Shown piece after piece: positions 46,044 to 55,896 of a DNA stretch of 64,000 nt. The notes below the pieces were generated by a model. It was not told the DNA's origin. It saw only the letters and a program-made list of their open reading frames with translations, and did not search any database. Within the stretch, counting starts at the first letter, position 1; each line of letters begins with the position of its first letter. The stretch comes from Methanococcoides alaskense (GTDB taxonomy: Archaea; Halobacteriota; Methanosarcinia; Methanosarcinales; Methanosarcinaceae): NCBI RefSeq assembly GCF_027594145.1, contig NZ_JAQFFK010000001.1:558001-622000 (forward strand), written 5' to 3'. Made by a program: the position numbers and the translations under genes.

Positions 46044-46418
46044 ATGAGTGAAAATACTCTTATATTTGTGTATAATGCAGACAGCGGTCTCATAAATGAA
46101 ATGAAAGACTACGTTCACAAGGTCGTATCTCCTTCCACTTATGGGTGCAATCTTTGTGCCATTACCTATGGTAATACAGGAATCAAAGATGAATGGAGAT
46201 CGTTCGTGGATGATCTTGGAATTCCTGTAAAGTTCTTTCATAAGGATGAATTCCATGAAACTTACAGTGAAAAAGGATCATCATTTCCCTGTGCTTATCT
46301 CGAAAATAGCAATAAGGTCGATCTGTTCATTTCATCTGGTGAAATAAACAATTGCAATACTCTCGAGGAACTAATGTCCCTTGTGACCCTCAAGATTAAT
46401 GAACTATTAGGGAGCTGA
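46044..46418 (+). CDS. Conserved small protein with CxxC-like motif, function unknown
   Basis: The 124-residue soluble protein begins at 46044 behind GGGGTGTAGGA; the frame opens 35 codons earlier without support. It starts LIFVYNADSGL and contains Y-G-C-N-L-C-A-I-T-Y-G-N, a D-E-W segment and a hydrophobic C-terminal helix. Relatives with this pattern exist in archaea and bacteria, but I know no function. The CNLC pair could bind a metal or cofactor. It ends 16 bases before the UbiA-like gene and may be cotranscribed. Confidence 0.7.
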   Translation: MSENTLIFVYNADSGLINEMKDYVHKVVSPSTYGCNLCAITYGNTGIKDEWRSFVDDLGIPVKFFHKDEFHETYSEKGSSFPCAYLENSNKVDLFISSGEINNCNTLEELMSLVTLKINELLGS

Positions 46419-46434
46419 CCGAATTAGCTCTATA

Positions 46435-47296
46435 ATGGAACAATTACAGCCATATTTGGCTCTGACCAGATTTGGCAATTCGCTCTTTGGTACATTTACT
46501 GTTCTCATCGCAGGCATCCTCTCAGTTGAACTTATCGGAAACGAGTTCAAATATTTAATAGCAGGATTTGTATCTCTCTTTATATTCATGGGTTCATTTT
46601 CCATAAATGATTATTTTGATCACAAGATAGATATTGCCAATCATAGGCAAGACAGGCCAATAGCGATGGGCACTATTTCAAGGCGCAAAGCTTTCGATAT
46701 TGCTATGGCTTGCTTCATCCTTGCATTCTTAACATCATTGTTCTTAGGCTTGTTTCCCTCTCTATTCATAGCTTTCAATATCCTATTGGCAATAGTCTAC
46801 AGCACTCACTTGAAGAAAGTTCTCCTGTTAAAAAATATAACCATGGCATATTGTTTCATGGCAACAATATTGTTCGGCACTATCATAGTTGATAACATAA
46901 TAGAGCCATTGATCGGCTTTTACATTATAATAGCATTTCTGATAGGGCTCGCTTTTGAGATAATGGCAGACATTTCAGATATGGCAGGAGATCTGGAACA
47001 TAATGTCCGAACAATAGCATCCTTTCATTCACCCCGATTTGCATCATTCGTCTCCTCTTTTTTTTTTAACTATCTTCTTACTTGACCCGCTTCCCTATTT
47101 CGTAAACCTGCATCCAAGTCTATACTCGAACAGTATTTTTCTTTTGATGATCATCCCGATAGCTGTATCTTATCTATTAATCTCACTGTCTCTAATTAGT
47201 GATCAATCTAAAAAACATGTATTGAAGTTAAGAGCACGGACAATAATGGTAATGCAAATCGGTTCCCTTGTCTATCTGATATGTTTTATTTTTTGA
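46435..47296 (+). pseudogene. UbiA prenyltransferase (DGGGP synthase-like), frameshifted at a T10 run
   Basis: The first frame (46435-47085) gives 216 residues with both UbiA motifs intact: NDYFDHKID (about 58-66) and DISDMAGD. It resembles geranylgeranylglycerol-phosphate geranylgeranyltransferase, which builds archaeal lipids. At a run of ten T (47058-47067) it shifts and soon stops. The missing C-terminal helices continue in the +1 frame to 47296. With nine T one protein of about 286 residues results. It could be a true pseudogene, a phase-variable tract, slippage-decoded, or a sequencing error. Confidence 0.75.
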
Positions 47297-47355
47297 AAGC
47301 ATCAAGTATAACAATAAAAACAATCTAACATCTTATCATAAGTTGGGGTGTGGAA

Positions 47356-48783
47356 ATGAAAGAATATGATCTAATTGTTATTGGCAGTGGTTCGGGTATG
47401 AACTATGTGAGTTTGATAATGCAAGATTATCCTGAAATGAAAGTTGCTATCATAGATAAGGACAAACCCGGGGGGATATGTCTGACGAGAGGTTGTATCC
47501 CTTCTAAAATGCTACTTTATCCTGCAGAACTTGTCAGAGAGATCGGAAAAGCAGATCGTTTTGGTATCCATGCTGAAATAAGCTCGATCGATTTTAAATT
47601 TGTAATGGATAGGATGCGGTCCAGCATAGATGAAGATATTGAAATGATACACGAAGGACTCTCAACTGATCCGAAATTAGACTATTATGAAGAAGTTGTG
47701 GAGTTCATTGAACCTTATGTACTAAAGGTCGGAGAAGAGCAAATCACATCAAAAATGATCTTCTTGAGCATAGGTTCAAAGCCCATGATCCCTCCTGTAA
47801 AAGGTCTTGATGGTATTTCCTATCTTACCAGTGATACTGTACTGGAACTGACCACCCTCCCGGAAAGCCTTGCGATTATCGGGGGCGGTTATATAGCGGC
47901 TGAATACAGCCATTTCTTCTCTGCAATGGGCTCAAAAGTAACTATCATCGGTCGCAGTCCAAGAATTGTGGACAATGAAGAACCTGAAATAAGCGAACTT
48001 GCAAGAAAAAAGATGGAACAGTATATCGATATAATCACTGACCATGAAGTATCTGAGATTCAGTCCTCAGGCAAACAAAAGAAAATAATCGCAAAAGACC
48101 GAAATTCAGGAGATGAAATGGAACTTCTTGTGGATGAAGTACTAGTAGCCACTGGCAGAAGTCCCAATACCGATATTCTCCATCCTGAAAAAGGAGGTGT
48201 CGAGGTCGATGAAAGGAGTTGGATAAAGGTGAACGATCATTTGGAAACTACTTGTTCCAACGTGTGGGCATTTGGCGATGCTAACGGTCACTATCTTTTC
48301 AAACATGTTGGCAATTATGAATCCACCCTGGTCTATCAGAACGCAGTCTTGAAAGAGGACATTAAAACCGACTATCACACAGTTCCATATGCCATATTCT
48401 CCTATCCTGAGATGGCAGGTGTGGGCATTGGGGAAGCTGCAGCCATTGAGCAATATGGCAAAGACAATATCTCCATTGGTTTCCATAGGTTCGAAGACAC
48501 TGGAAAAGGTATGGCAATGGATCTTGACAGTTATTTCGTTAAGGTCATTTTGGACGGCTCAGGCAGAACTCTCCTGGGGGCACATATAATTGGTCCGCAA
48601 GCATCAGTTCTAATTCATCAATTAATAACTGTGATGAACACCCCTGGAAGCAATGTCGGTCCTATCGTCAATGGAATGGATATCCATCCATCTCTTAGTG
48701 AAGTGGTAAAAAGGGCATTATACTCAAGGATGTCTGTGGAAGAGTATCACTCAGTATTGAAGTCCCTTGAACTTGAATACTGA
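47356..48783 (+). CDS. Class I pyridine nucleotide-disulfide oxidoreductase (dihydrolipoamide dehydrogenase-like)
   Basis: The 475-residue flavoprotein has the FAD site IGSGSGMNYVS near the start, the redox disulfide GGICLTRGCIPSK (about 38-50), the NAD(P) site GGGYIAAE, the second FAD motif AFGDANG, and the C-terminal dimer part with the His-Glu pair in IHPSLSE. It could be a lipoamide, mycothiol-like or CoA-disulfide type reductase. No lipoyl enzyme gene is next to it. The ATG at 47356 follows GGGGTG; a GTG two codons earlier is an alternative. Confidence 0.88.
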   Translation: MKEYDLIVIGSGSGMNYVSLIMQDYPEMKVAIIDKDKPGGICLTRGCIPSKMLLYPAELVREIGKADRFGIHAEISSIDFKFVMDRMRSSIDEDIEMIHEGLSTDPKLDYYEEVVEFIEPYVLKVGEEQITSKMIFLSIGSKPMIPPVKGLDGISYLTSDTVLELTTLPESLAIIGGGYIAAEYSHFFSAMGSKVTIIGRSPRIVDNEEPEISELARKKMEQYIDIITDHEVSEIQSSGKQKKIIAKDRNSGDEMELLVDEVLVATGRSPNTDILHPEKGGVEVDERSWIKVNDHLETTCSNVWAFGDANGHYLFKHVGNYESTLVYQNAVLKEDIKTDYHTVPYAIFSYPEMAGVGIGEAAAIEQYGKDNISIGFHRFEDTGKGMAMDLDSYFVKVILDGSGRTLLGAHIIGPQASVLIHQLITVMNTPGSNVGPIVNGMDIHPSLSEVVKRALYSRMSVEEYHSVLKSLELEY

Positions 48784-48797
48784 CCTCTTTTCTTTTT

Positions 48798-50157
48798 TTA
48801 TGAGAATGTTCCTATCCATCCTCTGACAAGTATGAAGATTATTACAAGTGGAAGGACGTACCTTATGTATTTTCTTGTCCAACCAGGGAACTTTAGCTCC
48901 TTTCCGACATCAGCCTCCCTAATGAAATTGTTCCATCCCCCTCCGAAACTATAACTGCAGAAAAGCACCAGTGTAAGTGCACCTATTGTTAGCAAATATG
49001 AAATCTTCCAGATCAAGGATGGATGTTCCTTCTCCAAAAGGCTGATACCAGCTCAATGGTCCGAATCCAAGACAACATGGTATGGATAAAATGAATATCG
49101 CAGCTCCGCTTATAATTGATGCTTTCTTTCTTTTCCATCCCCATTCGTCCATTGAAAAAGCTATTACATTCTCCGAGATACCCATTATAGTTGACATTGA
49201 AGCAAAGGCAAGGAATAGGAAGAAGAGAGTTCCCCACAAAATACCTGCAGGCATTTGATTGAAAACGTTAGGTAATGTTACAAAGAGAAGTCTGGGACCT
49301 GATCCTATATCGATTCCGAAAGCAGAACATGCCGGAAATATCATAAGGCCTGCCATAGGGCTATGTAGTATCAAGGAATGTGATCCTTAGGGATTCTCCT
49401 GTAAGGTAATGATCATTGTTGATATAACTTCCGAAGGTGGTCATACCCCCGACCTACGCTCAAAGTGAAGAATGCCTGGGTCATGGCGGCATAGATACCT
49501 TGCCAGCTTAATACCGAAAAATCCGGTTCAAGATAAAAACGGATCCCTTCGGCAGCACCGGGAAGGGTCACAGAACGAAGTACGAGTATTATCAATATAA
49601 AGAAAAGCCCTGACATCATCACCTTGGAAGCCCTTTCAACCCCTTTTTGCAATCCTGCTGAACATATGAATGTCCCAAGACCGACCACCAAAGCCATCCA
49701 GATTATCATCTCCAGGGTACGACCCATGAACAGGTCAAAGAAAAGCCCTATTTCCAAGGGTCCGAGGTAAATGAAACTACCTTTGACCATATTAAAAGTA
49801 TGCAAATTTCCCCCCTGAAACGGTAGTGTAGAACATAAGCAAGATAATATTTCCTATTATAGCGATATATCCGAATAAATGCCATCTTTTTCCACTTGGC
49901 TCCAGCTTGCGCAAGGACCCTGCAATATTTTGCCTTCCGGCTCTTCCAGTGGCAAATTCCATTATCAATATCGGCAATTCGAGAATGAGGAGGAATACAA
50001 AATAAACAATAACAAAGGCAGCACCTCCGTATTTTCCTACAATGAAAGGGAAACGCCAGATATTTCCAAGACCAATGGCACATCCTGCAGAAACAAGCAA
50101 GAATCCAATCCTTGTAGCTAATTGTTCACGGTTGATGTCCGTGGTGTCATCTTTCAT
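48798..50157 (-). pseudogene. Sodium:neurotransmitter-symporter family pseudogene
   Basis: The protein can be followed from the N-terminus (RIGFLLVSAGCAIGLGNIWRFP, read in two parts, near 50120-50050) through GGAAFVIVYFVFLLILELP. It then passes through four other reading-frame pieces: about 49805-49413, 49430-49375, 49374-48949 and 49037-48798. The breaks lie near 49800, 49435, 49372 and 49030. The parts keep the NSS order, with twelve helices implied. The gene is dead in this form. NSS proteins import amino acids or osmolytes with Na+. Confidence 0.85.
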
Positions 50158-50253
50158 CTCTATTCCTCTTCATATCAATGTCAGGGATAGCTATGGATGC
50201 CACTGCATAAATATAATTCTATAACGTTTTAATATACTGTCCTGTTTTGAGGG

Positions 50254-50285
50254 CAATAAAAAAAGCAGGAACCCGTTAAGGGTTC
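50254..50285 (-). terminator. Terminator of the NAC gene
   Basis: On the minus strand GAACCC/GGGTTC with a 5-base loop is followed by CTGC and seven T. It begins at the NAC stop codon. Confidence 0.65.
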
Positions 50286-50634
50286 ATGAGGAAAGAGCGA
50301 GAATGGCCTCGGCCAAGTCTCCGTTCGCATTTTTAAGGGATTCAAGTGCAGCTTCTTCGGACACGCCGGTCTGTTCAGCCACAAGTCTAACGTCATCTTC
50401 AGGAATGACAACTTCCCTCGGAACCTCTTCAGGAGTGCCAACTACTTGGTAAGTATCCACACCCTGTGCGTTCATGATACTGACGTCTGCATCGTTGAAC
50501 ACAATATCCTTATCTGCGGTCCTGATGATGACCTGTTCAACACCTTCTATCTGATCGATGTTGATGCCCATCTGCTTCATCATCTGCTTGACTTTTGCCG
50601 GGTTCATGCCCCGACCGCCCATACCTGGAATCAT
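50284..50634 (-). CDS. nac: Archaeal nascent polypeptide-associated complex protein
   Basis: The 116-residue protein has the Gly/Met-rich start IPGMGGRGMNP, the NAC beta-barrel domain (about 30-75) and a C-terminal UBA domain (about 78-116, VAEQTGVSEEAALESL). Archaeal NAC forms homodimers that bind nascent chains at the ribosome exit. The adjacent IscA-like gene is on the same strand, 64 bases upstream. Confidence 0.93.
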   Translation of the reverse strand: MIPGMGGRGMNPAKVKQMMKQMGINIDQIEGVEQVIIRTADKDIVFNDADVSIMNAQGVDTYQVVGTPEEVPREVVIPEDDVRLVAEQTGVSEEAALESLKNANGDLAEAILALSS

Positions 50635-50698
50635 ATGATCACCTATTAATTGTTACCGCGTAGGATTGCATTACTAAATTAAATGCCTTGTTCTAATA

Positions 50699-51022
50699 TT
50701 AGTGGCAGCTACCACCGCAGCTTCCGCATCCGGAATTTGCAGTTGGATTGTCAATAATGAATCCCTTGCCACCATCGGTGTCAATATAATCTACAGTTGC
50801 TTCATCAAGCTGTTCGCTGATGTCAGGACCCATTACTATCTTGATATCCTTGCTTGTTACTGTAACATCATCTTCCTTGATCTCATCATCAAGTGCCATT
50901 CCATACTGTACGCCACTACATCCCATGCCAGCGACAAATATCCTGAGTGCGTGATCCTTCTTCTCTTCAGCCTCAAGAAGTGCTTTTAATTCGGTTGCAG
51001 CAACGTCTGTTATCTCGATCAT
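50699..51022 (-). CDS. HesB/IscA-type iron-sulfur carrier
   Basis: The 107-residue protein has the A-type carrier fold pattern with Cys35 in GMGCSGVQYG and a C-terminal Cys cluster GCGSCGGSCH. The family usually ends C-G-C-G; here an extra Cys and His make a C-x2-C-x3-C-H tail. It likely holds or passes Fe-S clusters for the many Fe-S enzymes of methanogenesis. An ATTCT/AATT-rich promoter lies upstream. Confidence 0.88.
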   Translation of the reverse strand: MIEITDVAATELKALLEAEEKKDHALRIFVAGMGCSGVQYGMALDDEIKEDDVTVTSKDIKIVMGPDISEQLDEATVDYIDTDGGKGFIIDNPTANSGCGSCGGSCH

Positions 51023-51117
51023 TCTTAATTCACTCCATTTTGATATATGAAAATAATAAATGCATTGAACGTTATATATACGTTGTCATATTTAAAAGTT
51101 CGCACTCGAACGAACAA

Positions 51118-52293
51118 TCATATAAACTCCACATCATCATCTACCGGTTCGGTAAGGATCTTCTGTGTGTAAGCATTTATCTCTATCGAGTTCCTTGATC
51201 CTTTAACTTCCCATATTGGGACATATACAAGCTCGATATTGAAACGAATATCATCTGCTGTAGGCTTGAATATCTTATGCTCGGATATCATGGCCTCCCT
51301 GACAACATTGCTGAAACGTACATCCTTCGTATATTCTTCTATTATCTCGGACAAAAGGGTAGTTTCCGCTTCCTGCTGATCGAACATCTGACTCTTTATT
51401 TCATAACTGTCATCCGGCAAAGTTATGCTATCATTTACCTGTTGTAGTTCGATCTGTTCCCTGTTCCCATTAAGTGCATTCAGACAACCCTGCCCCTGCC
51501 CGGATATGTCTACAACTTTGTTCTTGAACCGGTGTTCAGCTTTAACTGCATATGCATATCTCCAATATGGGACAAATTTCAGAACCACATCTTTCGGCAT
51601 TCCTATATCGGACCTTGCCATTGCAATAGCCCTATCCTTCTGTAATTTTATAGGTGCAGTGTGAAGATCTAGCGTAAAAGGCATCTGGCTCTGTGGCTCC
51701 TTCATCATGGTTGGCGCTGGCGCTGATTCTTGTGCCGTTCTTTGTGGGTGTTCATATTGTATGAAATCGTTGTTTGTTTCTGCTTTTTGCATCTCTGGTG
51801 ATGTTCTCCATATGTTGAATCCAGGTTTGTTAGTTGCTGGTGCAGCAGGTTCAACATTGTTCGAATCCCATATTTCTGTATCTTCACATGAAGAGCTCAT
51901 ATCAGGTGTCTGAGCAGGAAGTTCTTCATGATGGTGTTTCTTTACATCATATGCAACAAGTTCCAGATCGGAGGTATTTCCTTCTAGGTCAGCAATTACT
52001 GCTTTTCCGATTTGGAAGGCAAGTTCATCGCGGTCCCACGTTATGAGTCCTATATGTGTTGCATAGTCACACATTTCAGCACTCATTTTTTCCAAAGTTA
52101 CATAAAGCCCAATGTTGTCTTTTACAACAGCAGCAAAGCTATTTATCTCTGAAATATCAGGTTGTGTTGTCAACTTAATGTAGGTCTTAGTGCCATTTTT
52201 TTCGATGATCAGATCCACAGTGTCTGATTCTGAAACACTGTGTCCTGAAGTTGCAAATATATTTGTTAGGAGTTCAGCAAGGTTATCTTTCAT
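51118..52293 (-). CDS. Uncharacterised protein with possible nuclease-like N-terminal domain
   Basis: The 391-residue protein is not recognised by name. Residues 1-115 show alternating strands and helices with D-x-V-D-L-I-I-E-K-N-G-x-K-x-Y-I-K-L-T, reminiscent of the restriction-endonuclease-like fold. The middle (about 120-205) is Pro/Gln/Ser-rich and disordered. The C-terminal 180 residues are a separate domain with two similar P-Y-W-R-Y-A-Y and VYVPIWEVKG segments. It starts at 52293. It lies 52 bases after the KaiC-like gene on the same strand, suggesting joint function. Confidence 0.65.
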   Translation of the reverse strand: MKDNLAELLTNIFATSGHSVSESDTVDLIIEKNGTKTYIKLTTQPDISEINSFAAVVKDNIGLYVTLEKMSAEMCDYATHIGLITWDRDELAFQIGKAVIADLEGNTSDLELVAYDVKKHHHEELPAQTPDMSSSCEDTEIWDSNNVEPAAPATNKPGFNIWRTSPEMQKAETNNDFIQYEHPQRTAQESAPAPTMMKEPQSQMPFTLDLHTAPIKLQKDRAIAMARSDIGMPKDVVLKFVPYWRYAYAVKAEHRFKNKVVDISGQGQGCLNALNGNREQIELQQVNDSITLPDDSYEIKSQMFDQQEAETTLLSEIIEEYTKDVRFSNVVREAMISEHKIFKPTADDIRFNIELVYVPIWEVKGSRNSIEINAYTQKILTEPVDDDVEFI

Positions 52294-52345
52294 TTTTATC
52301 AACCATTTTGTTAGCAAATATTAAGGATATCTTTTCCAAAAACGA

Positions 52346-53119
52346 TTAGAGAACTCTGGTCGTGGTCTCCAGTTCAACTCCTTTGTGAGTGATATTATAT
52401 GAAATCGTCTTGTCAGGGGGTATCATTCCTCTCATCTTACGTATCAATATTGATCGCTCGATCTCACTTCCACGCTCCTTCATTCGAAACTCTATAACTC
52501 CGTCACACACGCTCTTTAGATTATTTTCGACTTTCGGGTCGTGCATGCCGCCAGTCATCATAACGAGCTGGACCGATTTTGTAAGTTTGCCTATTGAAGA
52601 TATTATCTCAATAGCCTCAATGACGGAGTTGAGCTCATAGGATCTCAGGAAGTAAGAAATAGAATCCACAACGCCTCTGTATGGCCCCTTTCTTTCCTTT
52701 GTAACAGACGACTTAAGAAGGTTCATGGCGTCAGTGTTCAGTTTCAAAAAATCTTTTGCTGAATGGTCACTGAAGTTTTTATTTGGTAAAATATTGGAAA
52801 AACGTGTGGTATAGGCATCAATAAAGTCAACTTTTCCTTCATCGATCTGTTTTTCAATATTCCACCCGAAATTATTCATATCTTCAACTATCTCCTGAGT
52901 CGGGTGTTCAGCAGAAAAATAATAGACCTCTTCCTGGTTTACCAAACCACCATAAATGAATTGCTGTGCAAAGACCTCTGAGCTTGCACCTGGTTCCGCA
53001 AGAACAAGTATTGTAGTTCCCGGTGGGACCCCACCTCCGAGTTGTACGTCCAAACTCATTACTCCAGTTGGGACGCGGTATCCCTCAGTGCCGTTGAAGC
53101 TGTAATCCATTTTACTCAT
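52346..53119 (-). CDS. KaiC/RAD55-like RecA-superfamily protein with degenerate Walker A
   Basis: The 257-residue protein (from 53119; MDYSF at 53110 is equally possible) follows the single-domain KaiC layout. It has RVPTGVMSLDVQLGGGVPPGTTILVLAEPG, read in parts, then Y-Y-F-S-A-E-H-P, a Walker B-like G-V-V-D-S-I-S, and a C-terminal R-x-I-L-I-R-K-M-R-G. The nucleotide loop reads EPGASSEVFA, without the G-K-T/S of an active P-loop. It may not hydrolyse ATP and may act as a sensor or structural partner. It is upstream of the uncharacterised gene at 51118-52293. Confidence 0.8.
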   Translation of the reverse strand: MSKMDYSFNGTEGYRVPTGVMSLDVQLGGGVPPGTTILVLAEPGASSEVFAQQFIYGGLVNQEEVYYFSAEHPTQEIVEDMNNFGWNIEKQIDEGKVDFIDAYTTRFSNILPNKNFSDHSAKDFLKLNTDAMNLLKSSVTKERKGPYRGVVDSISYFLRSYELNSVIEAIEIISSIGKLTKSVQLVMMTGGMHDPKVENNLKSVCDGVIEFRMKERGSEIERSILIRKMRGMIPPDKTISYNITHKGVELETTTRVL

Positions 53120-53238
53120 CCTGTGATCTTCTTTAGTAAATAATTCTGACGAATTCATTCAGGCATCATTATTGTTATCATAGCATATTGTTTCCTCTTA
53201 GTTTTTATAGTTATAGTATATTTTAATGATTGATTACT

Positions 53239-53604
53239 ATGATCGATCTTGATACTCTCAAATTTGATGGAAATGGTCTGATCGGTGCAATAGCTCAGGA
53301 CAATGGTACAGGCGAAGTGCTCATGTTTGCTTTCATGAACAGGGAAGCTCTGGAAAAGACAATTGAGACCGGAATTGCTCATTACTGGAGTCGCAGCAGA
53401 CAAAAGCTCTGGAAAAAAGGCGAAAGTTCCGGGCACATGCAGAAAGTTCATGAGCTACTCATTGACTGTGACATGGATGCTCTTGTCATTAAGGTCTCTC
53501 AGGAAGGTGGAGCTTGTCACACTGGATATCGTTCTTGCTTCTACCGCAACATCGAGGGAGATGTTGTAGGCGAGAAAGTTTTCGACCCGGCTGACGTTTA
53601 CTGA
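53239..53604 (+). CDS. hisI: Phosphoribosyl-AMP cyclohydrolase
   Basis: The 121-residue protein has the HisI core: [34 protein letters not shown], then the metal site DCDMDAL and the cysteines in [12 protein letters not shown]. It opens the adenine ring of phosphoribosyl-AMP in histidine synthesis. It is a stand-alone enzyme without HisE fused. It is divergent from the KaiC-like gene. Confidence 0.95.
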   Translation: MIDLDTLKFDGNGLIGAIAQDNGTGEVLMFAFMNREALEKTIETGIAHYWSRSRQKLWKKGESSGHMQKVHELLIDCDMDALVIKVSQEGGACHTGYRSCFYRNIEGDVVGEKVFDPADVY

Positions 53605-53701
53605 TATTTTAATGAACCTTTTAAGTCCTATTCCTTCCTTTTTTTAATATTTCATTGTTCGTGTCAGTTGTGTTAAATAGTTTTGATCGATAGTTCTATT
53701 T

Positions 53702-55549
53702 ATGGCAAAAGAAGAAAATTACAGGATAGTTCCTGATACAAGTGTGATCATCGATGGTCTCCTGTCCGAGATGGTCGAGAGTGGTGAGTATGAAGGGATC
53801 GAACTGTTCATATCAGAAGCCATGGTGGCAGAACTGGAATCTCAGGCAAACCGTGGCCTTGAGATCGGTAACAAAGGGCTTGACGAGTTAAAACAGCTTC
53901 AAGAGATGGCCCGTGAGGGTATGTTATACATGTCCTTCACAGGCAAAATACCCACTACCGAAGAAAGGATGTATGCAAAAGCAGGTACTATCGATGCTAT
54001 CATCCGTTCATGTGCTGAAGATCTTGATGCTACTTTTGTGACTGGTGATAAAGTGCAGTATGATGTAGCAGTGGCAAAAGGTATGGATGTGGAATATCTT
54101 CCTCCGAGAAAGACTGAATTAATGCCTTTGCTCATTGAGGACTTTTTCACTGAGGACACCATGTCCGTCCATTTAAAGCATAAGATCGCTCCAATGGCCA
54201 AACGCGGTTCCATCAGGAACATCGAGTTCGTGACAATAAGAGATACTCCTTGTAGTTCCCATGAGCTCAAACAAATAACAAGGGAACTGCTTGAACGTGC
54301 AAGGGCAGATGATGAGTCTTTCATCGAGATGTCCCTTAAAGGCGCAACGGTCCTTCAGATACGTGATATGCGAATAGCCATAGCAAATCCTCCGTTCTCT
54401 GATGATGTTGAGATAACTGCAGTTCGTCCGGTTGCATCAGTAAGTCTTGATGAATATCGTCTTGGTGATGAACTAAAGGAAAGAATTCTGGCGCAACGTG
54501 GAATCCTGGTTTCAGGTCCACCGGGTGCTGGGAAATCCACTTTTGGTGCAGGTGTGGCTATATTCCTGCATGAAAATAACTATGTTGTCAAGACAATGGA
54601 ATCTCCAAGAGACCTGCAGGTTCCAAATGAGATCACCCAGTATGCACCGCTTGAAGGAAGTATGGAAAATACAGCTGATGTGTTGTTGCTTGTCAGGCCG
54701 GACTATACTATCTATGATGAGGTTCGCAAGACCCGCGACTTTGAGATATTTGCAGATATGAGACTTGCAGGCGTGGGTATGATCGGTGTTGTACACGCAA
54801 ACCGTGCCATAGATGCTGTGCAAAGGCTCATTGGCAGAGTTGAGCTTGGTGTTATTCCGCAGGTCGTAGATACTGTTATTTTCATCGACAAAGGTGAGGT
54901 CGCTCAGGTACAGACCCTTGAGTTCACTGTAAAGGTCCCATCAGGAATGCTTGAGGCCGATCTTGCAAGACCTGTCATAGTGGTCTCCGATTTTGAGACA
55001 TCTGCTCCTGAATTCGAGATATATACTTTCGGTGAACAGGTTGTAGTCATGCCGGTTTCGGACTCAGTGGCCCGTAAGCCTGTATGGGGTCTTGCAGAAG
55101 GTGAGATCGAAGATGTTGTGCAGCGATACGCCAAAGGTCCGGTCGATGTCGAGATGTTGTCGGATACAAGTGCTGTTGTAAAGGTCCTTGATAGTGAGAT
55201 CTCCAAGGTCATAGGCAAAGGCGGTGTGACCATCGATGAGATCGAGAAGATCGTCGGAGTTCATATCGATGTGCGTGAACTTGATGAGAAATCCCTTAAA
55301 AAAGGCAATAAGGACCGTTCTATCGAATCGTCCTATAGGCCTACCGTCGAACACACGAAGAAACATGTTATACTGAACGTCCCGGATATAGCTTCTCAGG
55401 ATGTTGAGATCTATACAGGGGATGACTATCTTTTCACTGCAACGGTCAGTCGACATGGCGATGTCAAGGTCCGTAGCAATTCTGCCCTTGCAGAGGATAT
55501 CCTGGATGCAGTGGATGCCGGAGAACCGGTTATTATTAAAGTAATATAA
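53702..55549 (+). CDS. PIN domain - secretion-type ATPase - KH domain protein
   Basis: The 615-residue archaeal protein has three parts. An N-terminal PIN nuclease-like domain (about 1-140) starts V-P-D-T-S-V-I-I-D-G and has FVTGDKVQYDVA. A PilT/VirB11-type ATPase (about 220-440) has Walker A GPPGAGKS (about 273-280). A C-terminal KH RNA-binding domain (about 495-530) carries the loop VIGKGGVTI. The combination suggests ATP-driven RNA handling. The family is widespread in archaea; its role is not settled to my knowledge. Confidence 0.88.
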   Translation: MAKEENYRIVPDTSVIIDGLLSEMVESGEYEGIELFISEAMVAELESQANRGLEIGNKGLDELKQLQEMAREGMLYMSFTGKIPTTEERMYAKAGTIDAIIRSCAEDLDATFVTGDKVQYDVAVAKGMDVEYLPPRKTELMPLLIEDFFTEDTMSVHLKHKIAPMAKRGSIRNIEFVTIRDTPCSSHELKQITRELLERARADDESFIEMSLKGATVLQIRDMRIAIANPPFSDDVEITAVRPVASVSLDEYRLGDELKERILAQRGILVSGPPGAGKSTFGAGVAIFLHENNYVVKTMESPRDLQVPNEITQYAPLEGSMENTADVLLLVRPDYTIYDEVRKTRDFEIFADMRLAGVGMIGVVHANRAIDAVQRLIGRVELGVIPQVVDTVIFIDKGEVAQVQTLEFTVKVPSGMLEADLARPVIVVSDFETSAPEFEIYTFGEQVVVMPVSDSVARKPVWGLAEGEIEDVVQRYAKGPVDVEMLSDTSAVVKVLDSEISKVIGKGGVTIDEIEKIVGVHIDVRELDEKSLKKGNKDRSIESSYRPTVEHTKKHVILNVPDIASQDVEIYTGDDYLFTATVSRHGDVKVRSNSALAEDILDAVDAGEPVIIKVI

Positions 55550-55599
55550 TTAAAAAGAGTTAGAGGAGGATATTCCCTCATTTTCCTTCTTTTTTGACA

Positions 55600-55896
55600 T
55601 TAGGCTTTGATGATCTTTCCAAGGCCAAAGCTTATTGCCAGAATGCCTATGGTACCTAGGCATATTGCGATTATCTCTCCAAGCTTGCCCTTACCTTCAA
55701 TGGAATAATCCGGCATTGGTGAATCAATAGCAGCTTCAGCTTCCTCCAGTTCTGTAAACCTTTCTTCTCCTATGATCTTTTCAGCTGCACTTTCCAATCC
55801 GTCAGGATCGGATGATGCAAGGAAAGGTGCGAGTATGGATATCAGGATCGCGAGAGCAAGTACGACGTACAGTAGTTTCATGTTAGGATTGCTCAC
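55600..55896 (-). CDS. CbiN-like PDGLE-domain component of Co/Ni transporter
   Basis: The 98-residue protein has two membrane helices around an outside segment with the SDPDGLE signature of PDGLE/CbiN-type proteins. It works with CbiM in ECF cobalt or nickel uptake. Its ATG overlaps the end of the cbiM gene by 4 bases (ATGA type), so the two are coupled. Confidence 0.85.
   Translation of the reverse strand: MSNPNMKLLYVVLALAILISILAPFLASSDPDGLESAAEKIIGEERFTELEEAEAAIDSPMPDYSIEGKGKLGEIIAICLGTIGILAISFGLGKIIKA

Noticed and set aside
55561-55599. Terminator between the PIN-ATPase gene and cbiN-like gene
   Set aside because: GAGG/CCTC pairing with T-rich flanks is present but weak, so I did not list it as a feature.
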